7,378 bases of DNA from CAZOKO01 sp964580455 (GTDB lineage Bacteria; Desulfobacterota; WTBG01). This document shows, piece after piece, positions 1-6,191 of this stretch. A program made the translations under genes and the position numbers. The stretch covers positions 1 through 7,378 of the forward strand of contig CAZOKO010000117.1 of the NCBI GenBank assembly GCA_964580455.1, in the 5' to 3' direction. The notes below the pieces were generated by a model that was given only the letters and a program-made list of their open reading frames with translations, was not told where the DNA came from and ran no database searches. Within the stretch, counting starts at the first letter, position 1. Each line of letters starts with the position of its first letter.

Positions 1-41
1 TTGATATGCGGCTTTGTCCTCTCAAATTTCTTCTTCGACAT
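1..41 (-). CDS. tuf: Elongation factor Tu, N-terminal 13 codons only (runs off the left edge)
   Basis: The reading frame starts at ATG 41-39 on the minus strand and gives MSKKKFERTKPHI before the window ends. This matches the very conserved N-terminus of EF-Tu (E. coli: MSKEKFERTKPHV). EF-Tu is the cytoplasmic GTPase that delivers aminoacyl-tRNA to the ribosome; its G-domain motifs lie outside the window. A perfect AGGAGG sits 8 bases upstream of the ATG. The gene lies directly behind four tRNA genes on the same strand, the order seen in the E. coli tufB operon, so it is probably read from the tRNA promoter at 527-554. The identification rests on few residues, but they are distinctive and the context agrees. 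Confidence 0.9.
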   Translation of the reverse strand, partial: MSKKKFERTKPHI

Positions 42-49
42 GGCTTGTG

Positions 50-55
50 CCTCCT
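50..55 (-). promoter_or_regulatory. Ribosome binding site of tuf
   Basis: The minus strand reads AGGAGG here, 8 bases before the tuf ATG. It is a full Shine-Dalgarno match and fixes the EF-Tu start. Confidence 0.85.
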
Positions 56-132
56 AAAAATCCAGGTTGATAAATAAATAATTAACACTCTAAGAAGCAG
101 TAAAAATTTTGAAAAATGGGTCACTCGCAAAA

Positions 133-209
<77 letters not shown>

Positions 210-228
210 AGTGCAAGGTTTTTTTAAT

Positions 229-305
229 TGGAGCGGGAAACGGGATTCGAACCCGTGACCCTCAGCTTGGAAGGCTGACGCTCTAGCCAACTGAGCTACT
301 CCCGC
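229..305 (-). tRNA. tRNA-Gly (anticodon TCC)
   Basis: On the minus strand the acceptor GCGGGAG pairs with TTCCCGC, including one G-T pair at its base. The D-arm has GCTC/GAGC. The anticodon stem TCAGC/GCTGA encloses loop CTTCCAA, giving anticodon TCC. The T-arm is the standard ACGGG-TTCGAAT-CCCGT. The discriminator T73 is the usual glycine identity base, and CCA is encoded at 231-229. It is the third tRNA of the operon, equivalent to E. coli glyT, and lies 19 bases upstream of tRNA-Thr(GGT). Confidence 0.97.
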
Positions 306-341
306 TCTTCACTCTTATATTCGAAAACATCTTTAAGGCAA

Positions 342-426
342 TGGTGGAGAGGGGAGGATTCGAACCTCCGAAGGCGTCGCCAACAGATTTACAGTCTGCC
401 CCCTTTGGCCACTCGGGAACCTCTCC
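342..426 (-). tRNA. tRNA-Tyr (anticodon GTA)
   Basis: This is an 85-nt class II tRNA on the minus strand. The acceptor GGAGAGG pairs with CCTCTCC, the discriminator is A, and CCA is encoded (344-342). The anticodon stem CAGA/TCTG encloses CTGTAAA, giving anticodon GTA. A long variable arm follows and then the T-arm GGAGG-TTCGAAT-CCTCC. The long variable arm together with GTA identifies bacterial tRNA-Tyr. It corresponds to tyrU of E. coli and lies 14 bases after tRNA-Thr(TGT) and 36 bases before tRNA-Gly. Confidence 0.97.
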
Positions 427-440
427 CTGAAGCACACAAA

Positions 441-515
441 TGGAGCTGGCGATGGGATTTGAACCCGCAACCTGCTGATTACAAATCAGCTGCTCTGCCG
501 TTGAGCTACGCCAGC
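441..515 (-). tRNA. tRNA-Thr (anticodon TGT)
   Basis: On the minus strand the acceptor GCTGGCG pairs with CGCCAGC, the discriminator is T and CCA is encoded (443-441). The anticodon stem GCTGA/TCAGC encloses TTTGTAA, giving anticodon TGT. The T-arm is GCGGG-TTCAAAT-CCCAT, which leaves a G-T pair and a C-A mismatch at its outer end. All other arms are regular, so it is probably functional. It is the first gene of the tRNA-tuf operon, in the place of E. coli thrU, and begins about 5 bases after the predicted transcription start. Confidence 0.95.
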
Positions 516-526
516 ATAACCCTTTT

Positions 527-554
527 ATTATATTTGAATAATTTAAAAAAGCAA
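527..554 (-). promoter_or_regulatory. Promoter of the tRNA-tuf operon
   Basis: Reading the minus strand, a -35-like TTGCTT (554-549) and a perfect -10 TATAAT (532-527) are separated by 16 bases. A very AT-rich stretch upstream (about 555-580) could act as an UP element. The expected transcription start is near 520, just before the first tRNA at 515. The -10 is unambiguous and the -35 matches consensus mainly in its TTG. Confidence 0.75.
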
Positions 555-688
555 CACTTTTTTTAAAATAATTTACAATTAGACAACGACTATGTTGCAA
601 CTACTTATTTTAGCTAATCTTTTTTCTTTTCAATCCCTAAATTATTTTAAAATTCTGCAGCCATTTTATTTTTCGTTCTTCCCTTTTT

Positions 689-1339
689 TTATAATCCTTT
701 CATTGGACAGTTTTCACAGTTTGGTGTCTTTTTACAAAAGTACTTTCCTGTATATACTAAAAGGGCATGATATTCATTGAACATCCCCGCATCTTTTTTT
801 AAATTTTCCATAAACAATTCCTGGATTTCACTATAGCTGGCAGTTTTCGAGATGAGATTGTGCCTTGCAAGTATCCTTTTTGTATAGGCATCAACTACAA
901 AGATCGGCTTTCCCCCTGCATAAAGCAGGATACTGTCTGCAGTCTCATGCCCGATTCCGTTAATCTTCAGTAGTTTTTCTCTTAAAGGTATCAGGCCTTC
1001 TGAAAACATCTTTTCCAAACTGCCCTGATAATTTTCAAAAAGGAAACTCATAAAAGTTTTGATCCTTTTTGCCTTGATGTTAAAGAAGCCCGAAGATTTG
1101 ATTGTGTTAGCTAAAAGCCTGTCCCCTACCCTGTATAGCTTAAGAGGATCAAGCAAATTTTTTTCTTTTAAAGCCCTTATGGCTATTTCTACATTTTTCC
1201 AGGAAGTATTTTGAGTTAATATAGCTCCTATAATTACCTCAAAAGGAGAATCTCCCGGCCACCAGTGCCTGGGACCGATAGAGCTGTAAAGCTTCTGATA
1301 AATCTTAAGCAATTTTTTGCTCTCTCTTTTGCTCTTCAT
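689..1339 (-). CDS. Endonuclease III-related HhH-GPD DNA glycosylase (COG2231-like)
   Basis: This 216-aa protein belongs to the HhH-GPD base-excision-repair superfamily, which removes damaged bases from DNA in the cytoplasm. Residues 22-50 carry the WWPGDSPFEVIIGAILTQNT signature, which I recall as typical of the endonuclease III-related subgroup that includes Helicobacter MagIII. The helix-hairpin-helix is LKINGIGHETAD (124-135), and the catalytic Asp is D150 in VVDAYTKR. E132 stands where classical Nth has its catalytic Lys, which suggests a monofunctional glycosylase without AP-lyase activity. Three C-terminal cysteines (C202, C208, C211) resemble a 4Fe-4S loop, but the stop codon falls where the fourth would be. 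The substrate is unknown; alkylated purines are possible by analogy with MagIII. The ATG at 1339 has no clear Shine-Dalgarno. A TTG at residue 10, preceded by AGAGAG, is an alternative start. It stands alone, and no convincing terminator follows it. Confidence 0.9.
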   Translation of the reverse strand: MKSKRESKKLLKIYQKLYSSIGPRHWWPGDSPFEVIIGAILTQNTSWKNVEIAIRALKEKNLLDPLKLYRVGDRLLANTIKSSGFFNIKAKRIKTFMSFLFENYQGSLEKMFSEGLIPLREKLLKINGIGHETADSILLYAGGKPIFVVDAYTKRILARHNLISKTASYSEIQELFMENLKKDAGMFNEYHALLVYTGKYFCKKTPNCENCPMKGL

Positions 1340-1713
1340 TTAAAGACCAGGAAAATCTCAGACAACTGTCATATAAGCTTGCTTTGAATTACGGTTAGTG
1401 CTAATGCTATTAATTAGTAAAAGACATTTTTTATTTGGAATGTCATTGCGAAGCGAAGCAATCTCTTGGCATTGCGAAACCTGTCCCGAGCAGATTGCTG
1501 AGCTTGTTCCGAGCGAAACGAGGAATCCCGTTCCTCGCAATGATAACTTTCGTTTTCCATTTACAAAATAGTAAAAGGTAATAACTGTTTATAACAGACT
1601 ATTTAACAGCAACTTTTCCCTGTAAAAAATTTAACCCATGTCTTTTGTGACAAGATTGGTAAGTCTGGCGGGAATAAGATGTTTGGTGTGGATCTTATAT
1701 AGAAGGATTATTA
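1340..1713. other. Gene-free intergenic region between the glycosylase and tRNA-Val
   Basis: No credible coding frame is visible on either strand in these 374 bases. The region holds the dispersed repeat copy at 1441-1543. It also has a 7-bp inverted repeat ATAAGAT/ATCTTAT (1674-1680 and 1692-1698, 11-nt loop), which lies 16 bases past the 3' end of tRNA-Val. That hairpin lacks a following T-run on the minus strand, so it is at best a processing or weak termination element. The rest is plain AT-rich sequence in which I see nothing. Confidence 0.6.
1441..1543 (-). repeat. Dispersed palindromic repeat, complete copy
   Basis: The element of about 100 bp is bounded by inverted ends TCATTGCGA (1443-1451) and TCGCAATGA (1535-1543). 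Inside are a second inverted pair, AGCAATCT (1457-1464) with AGATTGCT (1492-1499), and a tight hairpin CGAGGAA-N5-TTCCTCG (1519-1537). The right half (1492-1541) is a perfect 50-base reverse-complement match to 4993-5042. It has no transposase and no convincing target-site duplication, so it could be a MITE-like or REP-like element. I recall similar CATTGCGAG...GAAGCAATCTC repeats in several unrelated bacterial genomes, which I could not check here. Confidence 0.85.
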
Positions 1714-1788
1714 TGGTGGGCGATACTGGGTTCGAACCAGTGACTTCTACCGTGTGAAGGTAGCACTCTCCCGCTGAGTTAATCGCCC
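1714..1788 (-). tRNA. tRNA-Val (anticodon CAC)
   Basis: On the minus strand the acceptor GGGCGAT pairs with ATCGCCC, the discriminator is A and CCA is encoded (1716-1714). The D-arm is ACTC/GAGT, with A-T rather than the usual G-C at the 10-25 pair. The anticodon stem CTACC/GGTAG encloses TTCACAC, giving anticodon CAC. The T-arm is ACTGG-TTCGAAC-CCAGT. It is a stand-alone tRNA that reads GTG codons. Many bacteria rely on a TAC isoacceptor for these codons, so this is probably a supplementary valine tRNA. Confidence 0.96.
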
Positions 1789-1798
1789 AACCGGGATT

Positions 1799-1827
1799 AA
1801 CATATAGAATATCATAAAAAATATCAA
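1799..1827 (-). promoter_or_regulatory. Promoter of tRNA-Val
   Basis: On the minus strand, TTGATA (1827-1822) matches the -35 consensus at 5 of 6 positions. It is followed after 17 bases by TATGTT (1804-1799), which matches the -10 at 4 of 6. Transcription would start near 1792, just before the tRNA at 1788. The site lies inside the 64-base divergent region that must also hold the promoter of the gene at 1853. Confidence 0.6.
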
Positions 1828-1852
1828 CAAAAATTTTCGGGAGTCACTCTCA

Positions 1853-4800
1853 ATGAAAAGAGCCTCTTTGATTCTGGCTCAATGCTTGCTGGCTGCATGT
1901 TTTTGTTCTGGCTATCAGGGTACTGCTTTACCTTACTGGGAAAACATGGAGCTTTATGGTGGGCAGATAAATACCCTGGCTATCAGCTCGAAAGATTCAA
2001 AACTGGTTTTTGCGGGAAGCTGGTCGGGAGATGGACTCTTTAAAAGTACCGATGGGGGGGTTCATTGGGAAAGCTGTGATTATTTTAGAAACCGTGAAGT
2101 CTTCTCCATTGACATAGGAGGAGAGGATCAGCAAACCATTTGGGTAGCACATAGTATGTACCTTACTAAAAGCGTGGATGCGGGTTGTTCCTGGCAAGAC
2201 TCTTTTTCGTCCGAGGAGGAGGAACGGTTCTGTTACTGTGTGGTTACTCATCCCCAGGATGATAAAACCATCTATCTGGGATGCGGCGGGCCCGAGCGCA
2301 GTGAAAGTGGAGGAGCAATCTTTAAGACAACCGACGGAGGCAAGAACTGGAAGAAACTACCTTTCATTGCCGACTATAATATTCGGAGCATTGTGATTCG
2401 GCAGGATAATCCTCGGGAAGTCTGGGCAGTATCGGGATGGGAATTTGTCGATGAAGGATCTATCTACAGGAGTGATGATGGAGGCGAAAGCTGGATTCCT
2501 GTAACTACAGGGTTAGAGGAAAGCTGGTTTGACGAAATTGTACTCACATCGGATAACCCGCCGGTTATCTTCGTCGGTGGCGGTAAGGGAGTATACCGGA
2601 GCAAAGACGGTGGTATCAACTGGTCTCAATTGAGTATCAGTGATTGGCCAGAAGACAGCTGGTGCCGCGCCCTGGCCCTGGATCCTTCTGATGGTCGTAC
2701 AGTTTATGCCCAGTGCTACTATAAATTTTCTAAAAGCACTGATTCAGGGGACCATTGGGAAACATATGATTTAGCCTTAGGCGAGGCACGGTTTGAGCTG
2801 CTCACTCTTGCCGTCGATCCCCAAAATCCTGGCGTGATGTATGGTGGCGATGTTAATCTAGGTGTCGTTAAAAGCGAGAATAGTGGAATGAGCTGGAGCA
2901 CTTCAAATCAGGGGCTAAATGCCAGCCACATTTTTCAGACAGTAGTTGATCCTGGTAACCCCGGGGTCATTGCTGCAGGCACTATGGTAGGAGTTTACAT
3001 CAGGCAAGGAGACAGCCAGTGGGAAGCGCTTGATTATTATCCCTCTTATGCCTTAGCTTTTGATCTTGAGAGCGGTTTAATACTATACGCCGGATTTGAT
3101 GGCTGGTTTGGAAAATTCAGCTTAATTGATAAAGAAGCGACCTTTCTGGAATTTCCCGAGCAGACTGTCACCGCAATCGCCGTCAGCGCTTCCGACCCTG
3201 ACATGCTCTATGTCGGAACTGAATCCTATTCACTGGATAGCGGGGGAATATATCAGAGTACTGATGGGGGAGATAGCTGGGATAATCGACTAACCGAAAG
3301 TGCTCCTGTCAACGTTATTAAGTCAGATCCACAGAATCATAATATCCTCTATGCAGGAAGTGGTCTCTTCTATGCTCCTGTGATTATGGGTAATCTTTAT
3401 AAAAGTATAGACGGGGGCGTGAGCTGGCATATGACTCCTTTGGGAGATATGGTCATTAATACCATTGCGATTGACCCGGGCCAGCCGGAAACTTTATATG
3501 TGGGCAGTGGTGCTCCCGGGGTTGACTGTGCAACGGGTATATTTAAGAGTGTGGATGGAGGAAATATCTGGCAATGGAGCAGCGGGGGATTGCCGCCCGG
3601 CAGCCCTGTTGTCGATGTTGAGTTTGATCCGGACCAGGCTCAAACCATTTATGCAGCAACTTTTGATCAGGGGGTTTTCATCAGCAGGGATAGTGGTGAA
3701 TACTGGACACTGCTGGGCATGTCTGATTACTGGGCATACGATGTTGCTTCTTCTTCACTATATAAAGATTTGAAAAGGGTGCGGGCACAGTCTTCCCCGG
3801 CAAATCCCTTCTATGAAGGGACTGCAAGTGGTCTCTATCAGTACAGTGGTGCAGGTACTGGAATGATTATTGGAATGATTACAGACGGCTCTACCGGCAA
3901 GGGGATAACGGGTGCTCAGGTAACTGCCGATACCGGGGGAGTTGCCCGCACAGTAGATGGTGCCTATCTGTTGGTGACTGCAGCTGGAAGTTGCACCCTT
4001 TCAGTATCAAAAGGAGGCTATAGCAACAGTTCCCGTACCATCACTGTAGGTTCAGCAGATACCTCTACGGTGGATCTAACCTTAACTTCTCTCACAGAGA
4101 ATTGTTCTATTTCAGGAACGGTCACCGATTTATCCACAGATACTCCCATTGAGGGGACAACTATTGTAGTTAATCCCGGGGGTTATTCTGCCAGGAGCCT
4201 TGCTGGAGGAGACTTCGTTTTGGGCGACGTAGTTCCTGGAAGCTATACCCTTTCTGCCTTTAAAAGCGGTTACAGCACATCCATAGAGAGTGGCGTTGTT
4301 GTTTCCAAAGAAGAAACAAAGGCTGTTAATTTCAGATTGTCTTTTCTGGGCACGGGCTTTATTGGAGGGGTTATAACCGATGCTTTAAGCGGAGAAAGCA
4401 TTGAAGGGGCTGAAGTGAGAGTGGATCCAGGCAATTTTTCCACCGCTACAGATTTCGAGGGAAGTTACTCCATCAGCGATATAATGACAGGAACATATAC
4501 ACTCTATGTGTCGCATGCAGGACATCTCCCTTACGTGGAAGGCAGTGTTAAAGTATTTGGAAATGAGAGAGTTACCATAGATATTGAATTGCAGCCCTGT
4601 CCTTTCAGTGTATTGGGCATAAGCAACAGGGAGCTTAAAAAATTGAGAAGCTTCAGAGACGAAATCCTGTTACAAAGCCACAGGGGTAAGGAGCTTGTTT
4701 CACTCTTTTATCAACACGCACCTGCAGTAACAAATCGTATCGCTTCAGATCCTGCATTGAAGATAGAGCTTGCGGAATTACTAAAGATGGTGATGCCCCA

Positions 4801-4984
4801 AATTAACGATATGCTTAATACCAAAAGCAAAGGTCTTCCACCTCAGCTCATTAAGAGGGCAGAAGAATGTCTCAAAAGTTTCTGTCTGAAGGATAATCTA
4901 AAATTCAGCTCTGACCTTCATCAATTAATTAAAGCCCCAGATTTACACGGAAAATCACAGAAGTTACCGACAAACAAGCCTTAA
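1853..4984 (+). CDS. Exported Asp-box beta-propeller protein with three CarboxypepD_reg-like domains and a CFI-box-like C-terminal tail
   Basis: This 1043-aa protein starts at ATG 1853, with GGGAG nine bases upstream. Residues 1-20 form an export signal; LAAC (13-16) could be a lipobox, although the signal would be short. Residues 35-665 carry 11 Asp-boxes (S/T-x-D/N-x-G-x-x-W), ending at W72, W114, W166, W214, W257, W302, W348, W476, W525, W573 and W618. They alternate with DPxNPxxxYxG strands at 42-52 residue spacing. Degenerate blades near 384 and 425 and a last one at 653-665 bring the count to about 14, which fits two seven-bladed propellers. Three regulatory-like beta-sandwich domains follow (about 670-748, 753-830 and 836-914), each with a GxVTD...I.GA/T..V and GxYxLxxxxxGY pattern. 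The tail from C916 is helical (LRSFRDEILL, 931-940) and resembles CFI-box C-terminal domains. A surface or periplasmic binding role is likely. GH74-type glycosidases share the tandem propeller, but no catalytic residue can be assigned. -10-like hexamers (TAGAAT 1805, TATCAT 1810) lack a -35. Confidence 0.88.
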   Translation: MKRASLILAQCLLAACFCSGYQGTALPYWENMELYGGQINTLAISSKDSKLVFAGSWSGDGLFKSTDGGVHWESCDYFRNREVFSIDIGGEDQQTIWVAHSMYLTKSVDAGCSWQDSFSSEEEERFCYCVVTHPQDDKTIYLGCGGPERSESGGAIFKTTDGGKNWKKLPFIADYNIRSIVIRQDNPREVWAVSGWEFVDEGSIYRSDDGGESWIPVTTGLEESWFDEIVLTSDNPPVIFVGGGKGVYRSKDGGINWSQLSISDWPEDSWCRALALDPSDGRTVYAQCYYKFSKSTDSGDHWETYDLALGEARFELLTLAVDPQNPGVMYGGDVNLGVVKSENSGMSWSTSNQGLNASHIFQTVVDPGNPGVIAAGTMVGVYIRQGDSQWEALDYYPSYALAFDLESGLILYAGFDGWFGKFSLIDKEATFLEFPEQTVTAIAVSASDPDMLYVGTESYSLDSGGIYQSTDGGDSWDNRLTESAPVNVIKSDPQNHNILYAGSGLFYAPVIMGNLYKSIDGGVSWHMTPLGDMVINTIAIDPGQPETLYVGSGAPGVDCATGIFKSVDGGNIWQWSSGGLPPGSPVVDVEFDPDQAQTIYAATFDQGVFISRDSGEYWTLLGMSDYWAYDVASSSLYKDLKRVRAQSSPANPFYEGTASGLYQYSGAGTGMIIGMITDGSTGKGITGAQVTADTGGVARTVDGAYLLVTAAGSCTLSVSKGGYSNSSRTITVGSADTSTVDLTLTSLTENCSISGTVTDLSTDTPIEGTTIVVNPGGYSARSLAGGDFVLGDVVPGSYTLSAFKSGYSTSIESGVVVSKEETKAVNFRLSFLGTGFIGGVITDALSGESIEGAEVRVDPGNFSTATDFEGSYSISDIMTGTYTLYVSHAGHLPYVEGSVKVFGNERVTIDIELQPCPFSVLGISNRELKKLRSFRDEILLQSHRGKELVSLFYQHAPAVTNRIASDPALKIELAELLKMVMPQINDMLNTKSKGLPPQLIKRAEECLKSFCLKDNLKFSSDLHQLIKAPDLHGKSQKLPTNKP

Positions 4985-4992
4985 AGGATATT

Positions 4993-5042
4993 ATTGCGAG
5001 GAACGGGATTCCTCGTTTCGCTCGGAACAAGCTCAGCAATCT
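4993..5042 (+). repeat. Dispersed palindromic repeat, half copy
   Basis: These 50 bases are the exact reverse complement of 1492-1541. The copy begins 8 bases after the stop codon of the large surface-protein gene. It contains the hairpin CGAGGAA-CGGGA-TTCCTCG (4997-5015). No T-run follows the stem, so it is not a standard intrinsic terminator, but a transcript leaving the upstream gene would end in this structure. The left half seen in the 1441 copy is missing here. Confidence 0.85.
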
Positions 5043-5130
5043 CATAAATCTTCAATTGTCCTTTGAGCTGCACGTATTTTCTGGAATAGTTCAGTGTTTT
5101 TCAGTGCAGTTCTGTGGCCTAAGTTAAAAA

Positions 5131-5136
5131 AGGAGG
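5131..5136 (+). promoter_or_regulatory. Ribosome binding site deciding the proC start
   Basis: A perfect AGGAGG is followed by two in-frame ATGs at 5139 and 5142. The spacing is 2 bases to the first and 5 to the second, so the second is favoured. The in-frame ATG further upstream at 5094 has no such site and would add residues not found in the family. Confidence 0.8.
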
Positions 5137-5141
5137 AAATG

Positions 5142-5957
5142 ATGAAAGATAAAATTGGTTTTATTGGAGCAGGCAATATGGGAGAGGCCTTAATGAAGGG
5201 GATACTTGAGGCTAAACTGCTTTCTTCTCAAAATGTTTATGCCTCAGACATATGGGAAACAAGGTTAAAGCAACTTCAAAAGGCCTATGGGATAAAGACC
5301 CTGAAAGACAATAAGAAGCTTGTTTCTCAAGCGAATATCATATTGCTTGCTGTAAAACCCCAGAATATGGAAGAGGTGTTAAGCGAAATAGCACCGGCGA
5401 TTGAGATAAAACACCTCATCATCTCTATTGCGGCAGGGATAACTACTTCATACATTTCCAGACATCTCAAAGATAAGATTTCCGTTATCAGGATAATGCC
5501 CAATACACCGGCCCTGATTCAGGAAGGGGCATCAGCGCTTGCCATGGGAAAACATGCGAAAGAGAGTGATTTAAAAACTGCTCAAAGGCTCTTCGAATCT
5601 GTGGGTAAAACGGTAGTGGTCGATGAATCTTTAATGGATGCAGTTACAGGTTTAAGTGGCAGCGGCCCTGCCTATGTGTTCCTCTTCATAGAAGCCTTAG
5701 CCGATGCAGGTGTAAAGATGGGACTCCCCCGCTCTATAGCCCTTCTCCTTTCCACACAAACCTGTCTGGGTGCTGCGAAAATGGTTTCGGAAACAGGAGA
5801 GCACCCTGCAAAGCTGAAGGATATGGTCACCTCTCCGGGAGGGACAACCATCAGTGGACTTCACTCTTTAGAGGCAGGGGGCCTAAGAACAACTATCATG
5901 AATGCAGTAGAAGCAGCCACCAGACGTTCCAAGGAACTTGGACAGGCAAAGAAGTGA
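5142..5957 (+). CDS. proC: Pyrroline-5-carboxylate reductase
   Basis: The 271-aa product catalyses the last step of proline synthesis, NAD(P)H-dependent reduction of 1-pyrroline-5-carboxylate to L-proline, in the cytoplasm. The N-terminal Rossmann fold shows GFIGAGNMGEA (6-16) for dinucleotide binding and LLAVKPQ (68-74). RIMPNTPA (117-124) is the conserved central motif. The C-terminal dimerisation and substrate domain contains GLSGSGPAYVF (170-180) and the family signature SPGGTTISGLHSLE (231-244). The length matches the usual 260-280 residues and nothing is missing. I chose ATG 5142 because an AGGAGG lies 5 bases upstream and the family begins a few residues before the glycine-rich loop. 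The gene stands alone on the plus strand between two clusters of the dispersed repeat. No clear promoter is visible in the 90 bases upstream. Confidence 0.97.
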   Translation: MKDKIGFIGAGNMGEALMKGILEAKLLSSQNVYASDIWETRLKQLQKAYGIKTLKDNKKLVSQANIILLAVKPQNMEEVLSEIAPAIEIKHLIISIAAGITTSYISRHLKDKISVIRIMPNTPALIQEGASALAMGKHAKESDLKTAQRLFESVGKTVVVDESLMDAVTGLSGSGPAYVFLFIEALADAGVKMGLPRSIALLLSTQTCLGAAKMVSETGEHPAKLKDMVTSPGGTTISGLHSLEAGGLRTTIMNAVEAATRRSKELGQAKK

Positions 5958-6003
5958 ATCTAATACGTGTTGCGCGTTCCGGGTTTCGTGTTTTTATATT
6001 GAC

Positions 6004-6090
6004 TGTCATTTCGAGGAACGAGATTCCTCGCTGTCCATGTGATAACTATAAGCCCGTCATTGCGAGGAGCTTTAGCGACGAAGCAATCTC
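6004..6090 (+). repeat. Dispersed palindromic repeat, two fragments side by side
   Basis: Two pieces of the same family lie downstream of proC. The first (6004-6030) starts TGTCATTTCGAGG and forms the hairpin CGAGGAA-CGAGA-TTCCTCG (6012-6030), with one base in the loop differing from the other copies. The second (6056-6090) starts GTCATTGCGAGGAGC and ends GAAGCAATCTC, matching the element's opposite arm as seen at 1441-1465. Together they could be a full element with a diverged centre. No T-run marks it as a terminator. Confidence 0.75.
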
Positions 6091-6191
6091 ATTAAAAATC
6101 CTTTGAACGTGCCTCACAAACTCACCTTCAACCCGTAACGGAATCACTTTTAACTTCAACAAATCGTTAAATTTCTGAGACATTAGATACC

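Noticed and set aside
592..780. 62-codon plus-strand frame rich in Phe, Leu and Ser
   Set aside because: It overlaps the 3' end of the glycosylase antisense, its composition comes from T-rich DNA, and there is no ribosome site.
1358..1540. 60-codon minus-strand frame
   Set aside because: Most of it is the palindromic repeat read as protein; it has no ribosome site or recognisable family.
1674..1698. ATAAGAT/ATCTTAT hairpin as a terminator of tRNA-Val
   Set aside because: The stem is AT-rich with an 11-nt loop and no T-run follows on the minus strand.
1997..3773. Short frames inside the large propeller gene on both strands
   Set aside because: They are shadows of a long, clearly coding frame with periodic Asp-boxes.
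5094..5141. Longer proC start at ATG 5094
   Set aside because: It adds 16 residues unlike the family, and the strong AGGAGG at 5131 points to 5142.
1441..6090. CRISPR array or insertion sequence explanation for the repeats
   Set aside because: The copies are few, irregularly spaced, in both orientations and at gene borders, with no cas genes or transposase in the window.
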